A stretch of DNA of 64,000 bases from an uncultured Clostridia bacterium. GTDB taxonomy: Bacteria > Bacillota > Clostridia > Oscillospirales > Acutalibacteraceae. Under the pieces are notes generated by a model, which ran no database searches, was not told the DNA's origin, and worked only from the letters and a program-made list of their open reading frames with translations. Below are positions 41,435 through 49,919 of the stretch, one piece after another. The translations under genes and the position numbers were made by a program. Position 1 is the stretch's first letter. The number at the start of each line of letters is the position of its first letter. Where the stretch lies: positions 32,236-96,235 of the forward strand of contig CALWIW010000004.1 in assembly GCA_944380855.1 (NCBI GenBank), in the 5' to 3' direction.

Positions 41435-42589
41435 ATGATGCGAAACATTTCTATATTGGGTTCAACAGGCTCAATAGGAACTCAGGCTCTTGATGTTGTT
41501 GATAAGCTTGGTCTTAAAGTCTGGGCATTGACGGCTAACAGCAGTATAGATGTGCTGGAAAATCAAATACGAAAATATAAACCGAAAATTGCTGCTGTTG
41601 CAGATGAGGAAAAAGCATTGCTTCTCAAAAAAAATGTGGCTGATACAGGTACAAAGGTTTTGGCAGGCATGGAGGGTATTGTAGAAGCTGCCTGTGTAAA
41701 AGAGGCTCAGGCTGTTTTAAATTCAGTTGTAGGTATGGTGGGACTTGAACCTACTTTGGCAGCTATTGAAGAGGGTAAGGATTTGGCTCTTGCCAACAAG
41801 GAAACACTTGTGGCAGGCGGAAAGCTTGTGATGGAAAACGCAAAAAGAAAGGGCGTTTCAATACTTCCTGTTGACAGCGAACACTCTGCAATCTTTCAGT
41901 GTATGCAGGGTGCAAATTCCAAAAAGGAAATAAAAAAGCTTGTTATAACTGCTTCCGGAGGTTCTTTCTTCGGAAAGAAAAAGGAAGAACTGAAAAACGT
42001 TACTGTTGAACAGGCATTAAATCACCCTAACTGGAGCATGGGTGCAAAAATAACGGTGGATTCCGCAACTCTTATGAACAAAGGTCTTGAGGTTATTGAG
42101 GCTTACTGGCTTTTCGGATTGCCTGTTGAAAAAATAGATGTTGTGGTTCACAGAGAAAGTATAATTCATTCAATGATTGAATATGTGGATAATTCTGTTA
42201 TCGCTCAGCTTGGAGTTGCCGACATGAGAATACCAATTCAGTATGCGATAACCTATCCTCAGAGGTTTGAATCTCCTGCACAGGAACTTGACCTTGTAAA
42301 AGTGGGCTCTATGAGCTTTTATGAGCCGGATTACGAAACCTTTAAATGCCTTAAAACCTGTATAAAGGCAATAAAAACAGGCGGTCTTGCTCCTACTATT
42401 GCAAACGGTGCTAACGAAGCCGCCAACAGCCTGTTCAGAAAAGGAAAAATAAAATTCCTTGATATAGGGGATTTGGTAGAGTCTGCCGTTGAAAATGTTT
42501 CGGGCGGAGATTACAGTACCTTAAAAGAAGTTTTGGACGCCGACAAAAGGGCAAGAGAGTTTGTTTTTAAGACTACGGGAGAATTTTAA
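41435..42589 (+). CDS. dxr: 1-deoxy-D-xylulose 5-phosphate reductoisomerase
   Basis: Dxr makes methylerythritol phosphate from deoxyxylulose phosphate with NADPH, the first committed MEP step. The 384-residue product has the NADPH fold ISILGSTGSIGTQALDVV, the metal ligands in VDSEHSAIFQC and the conserved NHPNWSMGAKITVDSATLMN region, plus GLEVIEAYWLF. The ATG at 41435 is used; GGTG lies about seven bases upstream, and the GTG at 41426 overlaps that site. It is separated from cdsA by repeat copy 2 and is 87 bases before the probable rseP start. Confidence 0.97.
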   Translation: MMRNISILGSTGSIGTQALDVVDKLGLKVWALTANSSIDVLENQIRKYKPKIAAVADEEKALLLKKNVADTGTKVLAGMEGIVEAACVKEAQAVLNSVVGMVGLEPTLAAIEEGKDLALANKETLVAGGKLVMENAKRKGVSILPVDSEHSAIFQCMQGANSKKEIKKLVITASGGSFFGKKKEELKNVTVEQALNHPNWSMGAKITVDSATLMNKGLEVIEAYWLFGLPVEKIDVVVHRESIIHSMIEYVDNSVIAQLGVADMRIPIQYAITYPQRFESPAQELDLVKVGSMSFYEPDYETFKCLKTCIKAIKTGGLAPTIANGANEAANSLFRKGKIKFLDIGDLVESAVENVSGGDYSTLKEVLDADKRAREFVFKTTGEF

Positions 42590-42676
42590 GAAAACCGTCG
42601 CAATTGCGACATAATTCTTTAAGGTTTTCAGAGGATAATAAAGATATTTAATCAGCATAAAAATGGAGATGATTTT

Positions 42677-44050
42677 ATCACAGCGGTTATTCTTATTATT
42701 ATAGGTGTTTTGTTATTCGAGCTTATTGTTTTTGTTCACGAGTTCGGTCATTTTATTACCGCAAAAAAAAGCGGTATTCAGGTCAACGAATTTGCTTTGG
42801 GAATGGGTCCTAAAATTTTCAGTTTTCAAAAGGGTGAAACAAGATATTCCCTGCGTCTTATTCCCATAGGCGGATATTGTGCAATGGAGGGTGAGGACGA
42901 CGAAAGCGATAATCCCAGAGCCTTTGAAAAGGCGAAAGTTTGGAAAAGAATGATTGTAGTAATAGCAGGTGCTGTTATGAACATTCTTTTGGGATTTATC
43001 CTGATGTTCGTAACGGTTGTTCAGCAGCCTGCGTATTCCTCAACTACAATTGAATCCTTTCCCGAGCTTTCCTATTCTCAAAACAGCGGACTCAAGGCAG
43101 GCGACAAGCTTTTAAAAATTAACGGAACTTCAATTGTCAGCAGCAGGGATATTTCCTTTGCTTTAGCCACCTCAAAGCCTGTGGAGGTGGACGGAAGTGA
43201 GCTTTCTGTTTTTAAGGAGGATTGCCTTGTAAATCTGTTTTCCTTTTTGGGAACAACACTTACAGAAAGAAACGAAGCTCTTCAGGAGGGTAAAACCGAT
43301 GTTATGAGCGATGAGGACGCTCAGGCGATGTACAGCGAATATTTGCAGATTGTAGAGAATATAAACAAGGCGGAAACAAAGGAAGAAACTCGAAATATCT
43401 ATGAAGAGGGCTACAAAAGCCTTTATGCCTATACGTCATCTGCTGATGCTGAAGTACCTGCCATAGAAATTAAAGATACAAGAACCAGATTCCGTGTGGA
43501 TATTCTTGTTGAAAGAGCAGGCAGACAGGTTTTGCTGGAGGACGTGGATTTTTACACATATGTAAATCAGGAATCAGGTCAGCCCTCTGTAGCGGTGGAT
43601 TTTTACACAGTCCCTATTGAAAGAAACTTCGCAACTGCAATAACGGAAAGCTTTAATCAGACTGTTTCCGTTGGAAAAATGGTTTGGGAAAGCCTTGTGG
43701 GAATTGTAACCGGAAGATTCGGACTTAACGAGCTTTCAGGACCTATAGGTGCGGCTTCGGCTATTTCTCAGGTGACTTCTCAAAGTCTTGCGGATAACGG
43801 ATTTGTAGAGGGACTTAACACTCTTATTTTTATGATGACCGTTATTACAGTAAACCTTGGAATATTTAATATGCTTCCTTTCCCGGCATTGGACGGAGGA
43901 AGATTTGTTATGCTTATTATTGAAGCTATAAGGAAAAAGCCTGTATCTATGAAGATACAAAACGCTATAAATGCCTCAGGCTTTGTAATTTTGCTGGCTT
44001 TCATGGCGTTGATTTCCCTTAAGGATATTTGGCAGATAATAGGAGGTTAG
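42677..44050 (+). CDS. rseP: RIP-family intramembrane zinc metalloprotease, possible AUC start
   Basis: RseP/RasP site-2 proteases cut membrane-embedded regulators. The protein has HEFGH in TM1, a PDZ-containing central part and NMLPFPALDGGRF (third zinc ligand) near the C terminus. The family starts about 20 residues before HE. The only standard start in frame is a TTG at 42710, which leaves nine residues before HE and removes half of TM1. An ATC at 42677, eight bases after GGAG (42665-42668), gives ITAVILIIIGVLLFELIVFV-type N terminus of normal length (457 residues). The start is therefore placed there with caution. ispG follows four bases after the stop. Confidence 0.85.
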   Translation: MTAVILIIIGVLLFELIVFVHEFGHFITAKKSGIQVNEFALGMGPKIFSFQKGETRYSLRLIPIGGYCAMEGEDDESDNPRAFEKAKVWKRMIVVIAGAVMNILLGFILMFVTVVQQPAYSSTTIESFPELSYSQNSGLKAGDKLLKINGTSIVSSRDISFALATSKPVEVDGSELSVFKEDCLVNLFSFLGTTLTERNEALQEGKTDVMSDEDAQAMYSEYLQIVENINKAETKEETRNIYEEGYKSLYAYTSSADAEVPAIEIKDTRTRFRVDILVERAGRQVLLEDVDFYTYVNQESGQPSVAVDFYTVPIERNFATAITESFNQTVSVGKMVWESLVGIVTGRFGLNELSGPIGAASAISQVTSQSLADNGFVEGLNTLIFMMTVITVNLGIFNMLPFPALDGGRFVMLIIEAIRKKPVSMKIQNAINASGFVILLAFMALISLKDIWQIIGG

Positions 44051-44054
44051 AGCT

Positions 44055-45098
44055 ATGGCAAGTAAGAAACAGGTAACTGCGGGAAATGTTAAAATCGGCG
44101 GCGGAGCAAAAATTACCGTTCAGTCAATGCTTAATGTTCCCGCAAGCGATATTGAAAACAGCGTTAAACAGGCTGTTGCACTGGAAAAAGCAGGCTGTGA
44201 AATTATAAGGGCAGCTATTCCCAACAAGGAAGCTGTTGCACTTATTCCTGCACTTAAAGAAGCGGTAAGTATTCCTGTTGTGGCGGATATTCATTTCGAC
44301 TACCGTCTTGCCCTTGAAGCGGTGGAAGCGGGAATAGACAAAATAAGAATTAATCCCGGAAATATCGGCTCTGACGACAGGGTAAAGGCGGTTGCAGACG
44401 CCTGCAAAAGAAAGAATATTCCTATAAGAATCGGGGTTAATTCTGGTTCTCTTGAAAAGGAAATTTTGGCAAAGTATGGTCACCCCACTCCCCAGGCTTT
44501 GTGTGACAGTGCCTTGTACCATGCTTCATTGCTTAATAAATTTGATTTTGACGATATCGTACTTTCCATGAAGTCCTCAGACGTAGCCACAATGGTAAAG
44601 GCTTATGAGCTGGCGGCTCAGCAATGCGACTATCCTCTGCATTTGGGAGTTACCGAGGCCGGAACAGAGAGAATGGGAATTATAAAATCCGCCGCAGGTA
44701 TAGGCTCTTTGCTTTTGAAAGGAATAGGCGATACCATAAGGGTTTCCCTTACAGCAGACCCGGTAAAGGAAATTTACGCCGCTAAGGATATTTTGAAAGC
44801 TTTGGATATTGACAGAAGCGGAATACAGTTTGTTTCATGTCCCACCTGCGGAAGAACAAAAATTGACCTTATAGGCCTTGCGGACGAAGCGGAAAGACGT
44901 TTGAGGGACTGCAAGAAAAATATAAAGGTTGCCATAATGGGCTGTGTCGTAAACGGTCCGGGAGAGGCAAGGGAAGCCGATATTGGAATTGCCGGAGGCG
45001 ACGGAAACGGACTTGTGTTCAAAAAAGGAGAAATTTTGAGAAAAGTACCTGAGGATAAGCTTATTGACGCTTTGATTGAAGAAATTGAAAAGCTGTAA
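44055..45098 (+). CDS. ispG: 4-hydroxy-3-methylbut-2-enyl diphosphate synthase
   Basis: IspG (GcpE) reduces methylerythritol cyclodiphosphate to HMBPP with a 4Fe-4S cluster. The 347-residue enzyme has VQSMLNVPASD, VADIHFDYRLAL, KIRINPGNIG, LGVTEAGT, and the cluster cysteines in SCPTCGRT and MGCVVNGPGEA. It is the short bacterial form. It starts four bases after rseP and polC follows within 24 bases of its stop. In many Firmicutes proS stands between rseP and polC; here ispG does. Confidence 0.97.
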   Translation: MASKKQVTAGNVKIGGGAKITVQSMLNVPASDIENSVKQAVALEKAGCEIIRAAIPNKEAVALIPALKEAVSIPVVADIHFDYRLALEAVEAGIDKIRINPGNIGSDDRVKAVADACKRKNIPIRIGVNSGSLEKEILAKYGHPTPQALCDSALYHASLLNKFDFDDIVLSMKSSDVATMVKAYELAAQQCDYPLHLGVTEAGTERMGIIKSAAGIGSLLLKGIGDTIRVSLTADPVKEIYAAKDILKALDIDRSGIQFVSCPTCGRTKIDLIGLADEAERRLRDCKKNIKVAIMGCVVNGPGEAREADIGIAGGDGNGLVFKKGEILRKVPEDKLIDALIEEIEKL

Positions 45099-45121
45099 TT
45101 TTGAGTGAAAAGGAATGTTTG

Positions 45122-48100
45122 ATGAATACTTTAGGAAATGTTTTTTCAGATTATTTGGAAGAACCTTTTGACCAGCGAATTGCCCGGGGAGAGATAACCG
45201 GGGTAAAAATAAATAAGTCCAAAAGGACTTTGAATTTGTTTGTTTCTTTTAAAGAATATATTGAAAGAAAGACTATTTTCAGCTCCGAGGAAAAAATAAA
45301 AAAATCGGGGCTGAACCTTATGGGTGCAAATATAACGCCCAAATTTGTAAATAACGAATTTAAGGCTGAATATTTTCCCGATATGGTAGAGGCTTTAAAA
45401 CGTCATATTCCCAGAATTAACGGAACCTTTTCAAACGCCGAGGCGGTATGCGACGATGAGAGAAAGGTTATTACCATTGAGTTAAAGCACGGGGGAAAGG
45501 CACTGCTTGATTCCTGTAATTTTGACAGGGAATTTTCAAACCTTGTGCAGACGGAGTTCGGAACTCATTTTAATATAGAGTACAAGGGCGTTCTTGAAAT
45601 GGACGCTGAAAACGAGCTTTATATTCAGGAACAGCAGCACGCTCAGGAAACAATAAAAAGAGAGGCGGAAACTAAAGCTGCTCAGTTCTATATCGAGGAA
45701 GAGGAAAACAGAAATAAGATTCACGAAAAGAAAGTAAAAGCAAAAGAGGCTGAAAACCCCGTTGTAGAGATAAGAGAGGGAGAGGATTTGGCTCCCGCAA
45801 TTTTACCGTCAACAATCAGACCACTTTACGGCAGAGTTATTAAGGGAAAAATTGTGCCCATTAAAACTTTGGCGGCAGATACCGGGAAAACGGTTGTGTG
45901 GGGAGATGTTTTCGGCTTTGAAAAGAAAACCACAAAATCAGGTGATAAAAATATTATCACAATAAATATAACCGACTATACCGGTTCTACAACCGTCAAG
46001 GTTTTCAACTCCGTAAAGGACTGTGCCGTTTTGGATTCCATAAGCAAGAGCGGAACTATTGTTGCCGCAGGAAGCATGGAGTACGACAGGTACGCCGGAG
46101 AAATAGTTTTAAATGCCGATTCAATAGGAACAGTCAGCAAAAAGGAAGTGGCGGACAACGCGGAAACAAAGCGTGTTGAACTTCACTTGCATACAAATAT
46201 GTCATCTATGGACGGTGTTTCTTCCGCCGAAGAGATTATAAAGAGAGCGGCGAAATGGGGACACAGGGCTGTGGCAATTACCGATCACGGTGTTGCTCAG
46301 GCTTTCCCCGAAGCTATGAACACTGTTGAAGCCTTAAACAAGGGCGGAAACGACATAAAGGTTATTTACGGAACGGAAGCCTATTTTATAGACGACCTTG
46401 TAAATTCCGTTGTGGGAAACAGAAACGAGCCTTTGAACGGCACGTTTATATGCTTTGATATTGAAACAACAGGACTTTCCGCCGCAAGGGATAAAATTAC
46501 GGAGATTGGTGCGGTAAAGGTAGTAAACGGTGAAATTGTTGATGAGTTCAACACCTTTGCAAATCCCGAAATGCCTATACCTGCAAAAATTACCGAGCTT
46601 ACGGGTATTACCGACGCAATGGTTGCAGACGCTCCATCTCAGGAAGAGGCAGTGAGAAGCTTCCTTGAATTCTGCGACGGAAATGTATTGGTTGCACACA
46701 ACGCCGGATTTGATACTTCATTTATCAGAGCCGCCTGCAGCAATATGGGTGAAACATTTGATTACACCTACATTGATACGGTTGCCATTGCCAGAGCGGT
46801 GTTAAAGGATATTAAAAACTGCAAGCTGGACACAGTGGCTAAATATCTGCGTTTGGGAGAGTTTAACCACCACAGAGCCTGCGACGACGCCATGATTTTG
46901 GCAAAAATCTTTGTTTCTCTTTGCAGCCGCCTTGAAGCGGATTATAATATTACCGATGTCTGCGATATAAATACAAAGATTAACGGCGGAGATTTTAAAA
47001 AGCTGAAGCCATATCATCAGATAATTCTCGTAAAGAATAAAGCGGGACTTAAAAATCTTTACAAGCTTATATCTATGGCACATCTTAAATATTTTTACAA
47101 AACACCGAGAATACCTAAGTCCGAGCTTATAAAGCACAGGGAGGGTCTTTTGATTGGCTCTGCCTGCGAAGCCGGCCAGCTTATGAGGGCGGTTATTGAG
47201 GGAAAATCCATAGGCGAGCAGAAAGAAATCGCTTCCTTTTACGATTTTCTTGAAATTCAGCCTACGGGCAACAATATGTTTATGGTTCGGGAGGGAATGG
47301 TAAATTCAGTTGAGGATTTGCAGAATTTCAACAAAGCCATAGTAAAGCTGGGTAAGGAGCTTAACAAGCCTGTTGTGGCTACCTGCGACGTTCATTTTCT
47401 TGACCCTCACGACAGTGAGTACAGAAAAATTTTGCAGTTCAGCAAGGGTTTTACCGATGCGGATAATCAGGCTCCCCTGTATTTCAGAACAACAGCGGAA
47501 ATGCTCAAGGAGTTTTCTTATTTGGGCGAGAAAAAAGCCTATGAGGTTGTTGTTGAAAACACCAACAAAATCGCAGATATGATAGAGCGTGTCCGTCCTA
47601 TTCCCGAGGGAAATTTCCCGCCCTTTATTGACGGTGCAGAGGAACAGCTTACGACAATTACGTGGCAAAGGGCAAAGGACAAATACGGAGACCCTCTGCC
47701 TGAAATAGTTAAGGCAAGACTTGACAAGGAGTTAAATTCAATTACCACATATGGTTTCTCTGTTCTGTATATGACAGCTCAGAAGCTTGTTGCTGACAGC
47801 GAGGCTCACGGATATTTGGTTGGTTCCCGAGGAAGCGTTGGTTCTTCCTTTGTTGCAACAATGTCCGGTATTTCCGAGGTTAATCCTCTTTGTCCTCACT
47901 ATGTCTGCCCCAAGTGCAAGCACAGTGAATTTATCACCGACGGCAGTGTTGGTTCCGGCTTTGACCTGCCGCCTAAGAACTGCCCTGAATGTGGTGAAGA
48001 AATGCACCGTGACGGACATGAAATCCCCTTTGAAACCTTTTTGGGTTTTAAAGGCGACAAGGTTCCTGATATTGACCTTAACTTCAGCGGAGAATATCAG

Positions 48101-49501
48101 TCCTTTTCTCACAGATACACGGAAGAGCTTTTCGGAAAGGACAACGTTTTCAAAGCTGGAACAATAGCCACTGTTGCGGATAAAACCGCCTTGGCATATG
48201 TGCGTAAGTACGAAGAAGAAAAGGGAATTACTTTCCACAGAGCCGAGCAGGCTCGCCTTGCAAAGGGTTGTACCGGTATAAAAAGAACCACCGGTCAGCA
48301 CCCGGGAGGCATGGTAGTAGTTCCTAAGGGTATGGAGGTTTACGACTTCTGTCCTGTACAGCACCCTGCCAACGATATGAAATCAGACAACATAACCACA
48401 CATTTCGACTTCCACTCAATCCACGATACAATCTGTAAGCTGGATGAGCTTGGACACGATGTGCCGACAATTTACCATTATTTGGAAGAGTTTACCGGAA
48501 TTTCCGTTATGGACGTATCTATGAGCGACCCACAGGTTATGTCTTTGTTTACATCAACGGAAGCTCTTGGTGTTACTCCCGAGGACATTGATTCACAAAC
48601 GGGAACCTTTTCTCTGCCGGAGGTTGGAACAAACTTTGTTAGAAATATGCTGATAGAATCCCAGCCGAAAACTTTTTCCGACCTTTTGCAGGTTTCCGGC
48701 CTTTCCCACGGAACCGACGTTTGGATTGGAAATGCCGCTGACCTTATACACAACGGAACCTGTACCATTTCCGAGGTTATCGGTACACGTGACTCTATTA
48801 TGACATATCTTATGCATAAGGGACTGGAGCCGGGAATGGCATTTAAAATAATGGAAATTGTCAGAAAAGGTAAAGCTACAAAGCTTCTTACAGAGGAGCA
48901 TTTAAACGCCATGAAGGAACATAATGTTCCCCAGTGGTATATTGATTCCTGTATGAAGATTAAATATATGTTCCCTAAGGCTCACGCTGCGGCATACATG
49001 ATAGCCACCCTGAGATTGGGCTGGTATAAGGTGCATAAGCCTGTTGAGTATTATGCGGCCTATTTTACCGTACGAAACGACGGTTTTGACGGTGCTACTG
49101 TTATTAAGGGCAGACAGGCAGTTCTCAATAAAATGCAGATGATAAAAAGCAAGGGAAATGAGGCTTCAATGAAAGAGCAGGCGGAGCTTCCAATGCTTCA
49201 GATAATAAACGAAATGCTTGCAAGAGGCATAGAGGTTTTGCCTATTGATATTTATAAGTCAAAGGCGAAAAAGTTTGTTATTGAGGACGGAAAAATAAGG
49301 CTTCCTTTCTGCGTTTTGGCAGGCGTCGGCATGGCGGCTGCGGAAAGCCTTGAAGAGTGCGGCGAAAAGGAAAAATACCTTTCCGTTGAAGAAATGCTGA
49401 GAATTACAAAGGTTTCAAAATCTGTTATTGAAACTTTAAGAGAGGTCGGAGCATTAAAGGACTTGCCTGAAAGCTCACAGATGTCATTGTTTGCAATTTA
49501 A
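45122..49501 (+). CDS. polC: DNA polymerase III PolC
   Basis: PolC is the replicative polymerase of low-GC Gram-positives. From the ATG at 45122 (AAGGA seven bases upstream; a TTG 21 bases earlier is rejected) it has 1459 residues: N-terminal domain, OB domain (about 250-330), a PHP domain beginning ELHLHTNMSSMDGVSS that is split by a DEDDh proofreading exonuclease (FICFDIETTGLS near residue 442), then the polymerase core with zinc cysteines (CPKC/CPEC), catalytic DIDLNFSGEYQ and the finger and tau-binding regions. It is the last gene of the cluster, followed by a terminator. Confidence 0.98.
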   Translation: MNTLGNVFSDYLEEPFDQRIARGEITGVKINKSKRTLNLFVSFKEYIERKTIFSSEEKIKKSGLNLMGANITPKFVNNEFKAEYFPDMVEALKRHIPRINGTFSNAEAVCDDERKVITIELKHGGKALLDSCNFDREFSNLVQTEFGTHFNIEYKGVLEMDAENELYIQEQQHAQETIKREAETKAAQFYIEEEENRNKIHEKKVKAKEAENPVVEIREGEDLAPAILPSTIRPLYGRVIKGKIVPIKTLAADTGKTVVWGDVFGFEKKTTKSGDKNIITINITDYTGSTTVKVFNSVKDCAVLDSISKSGTIVAAGSMEYDRYAGEIVLNADSIGTVSKKEVADNAETKRVELHLHTNMSSMDGVSSAEEIIKRAAKWGHRAVAITDHGVAQAFPEAMNTVEALNKGGNDIKVIYGTEAYFIDDLVNSVVGNRNEPLNGTFICFDIETTGLSAARDKITEIGAVKVVNGEIVDEFNTFANPEMPIPAKITELTGITDAMVADAPSQEEAVRSFLEFCDGNVLVAHNAGFDTSFIRAACSNMGETFDYTYIDTVAIARAVLKDIKNCKLDTVAKYLRLGEFNHHRACDDAMILAKIFVSLCSRLEADYNITDVCDINTKINGGDFKKLKPYHQIILVKNKAGLKNLYKLISMAHLKYFYKTPRIPKSELIKHREGLLIGSACEAGQLMRAVIEGKSIGEQKEIASFYDFLEIQPTGNNMFMVREGMVNSVEDLQNFNKAIVKLGKELNKPVVATCDVHFLDPHDSEYRKILQFSKGFTDADNQAPLYFRTTAEMLKEFSYLGEKKAYEVVVENTNKIADMIERVRPIPEGNFPPFIDGAEEQLTTITWQRAKDKYGDPLPEIVKARLDKELNSITTYGFSVLYMTAQKLVADSEAHGYLVGSRGSVGSSFVATMSGISEVNPLCPHYVCPKCKHSEFITDGSVGSGFDLPPKNCPECGEEMHRDGHEIPFETFLGFKGDKVPDIDLNFSGEYQSFSHRYTEELFGKDNVFKAGTIATVADKTALAYVRKYEEEKGITFHRAEQARLAKGCTGIKRTTGQHPGGMVVVPKGMEVYDFCPVQHPANDMKSDNITTHFDFHSIHDTICKLDELGHDVPTIYHYLEEFTGISVMDVSMSDPQVMSLFTSTEALGVTPEDIDSQTGTFSLPEVGTNFVRNMLIESQPKTFSDLLQVSGLSHGTDVWIGNAADLIHNGTCTISEVIGTRDSIMTYLMHKGLEPGMAFKIMEIVRKGKATKLLTEEHLNAMKEHNVPQWYIDSCMKIKYMFPKAHAAAYMIATLRLGWYKVHKPVEYYAAYFTVRNDGFDGATVIKGRQAVLNKMQMIKSKGNEASMKEQAELPMLQIINEMLARGIEVLPIDIYKSKAKKFVIEDGKIRLPFCVLAGVGMAAAESLEECGEKEKYLSVEEMLRITKVSKSVIETLREVGALKDLPESSQMSLFAI

Positions 49502-49512
49502 TAATAAAAAAT

Positions 49513-49550
49513 AAAATCAGCAAAGGCAGTGAAAAGCTTTTGCTGATTTT
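49513..49550 (+). terminator. Terminator of polC
   Basis: Arms AAAATCAGCAAA and TTTGCTGATTTT with an inner GC pair, followed by ATTATGTTT. It starts 12 bases after the polC stop. Confidence 0.85.
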
Positions 49551-49599
49551 ATTATGTTTACGGTTAAAAAAACGATAATTATGATAAAAAACCTTTAAA

Positions 49600-49646
49600 A
49601 AACTCCCGGATTTACTTAACGAAATTGTTCATAAATTCGGGAGTTT
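49600..49646. terminator. Second hairpin between polC and repeat copy 3
   Basis: Fifteen-base arms AAACTCCCGGATTTA (49600-49614) and TAAATTCGGGAGTTT (49632-49646) pair with one wobble. On the minus strand it could end transcription coming from the GH13 gene. Confidence 0.55.
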
Positions 49647-49659
49647 AAATTTAAAGCTC

Positions 49660-49892
49660 TTTGTCAATAGTTGGGGCATAAAGTAAATTTAGGAAAAATA
49701 AAAAGTTAGCGGGGCATACTGACGTGGGTTTTCCGGCAAAAAACAGTTCACCGGACTGTTTTTTTGCTCATCTTCTGCTTTTTTTACAGCATTTTAAGAC
49801 CTTGGAGGACGCTGTCCTCCAAACCACCTGCCAAAGGGACAGTGGTCCCTTTGTAATCCCAAAATTTTCTCCAAAACATTTGCCATACAACC
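49660..49892 (-). repeat. 227-bp multi-hairpin dispersed repeat, copy 3
   Basis: This is the second reverse-oriented copy. The TTGGAGGAC and CCAAAGGGAC hairpins are kept (the outermost pairs of the latter are lost), the CAAAAAACAG hairpin is longer through extra T, and the GGGGAACCC hairpin is decayed. It fills most of the gap between polC and the end of the convergent GH13 gene. Confidence 0.85.
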
Positions 49893-49919
49893 AAATTTAA
49901 CTTATATCAGGTTTCATTA

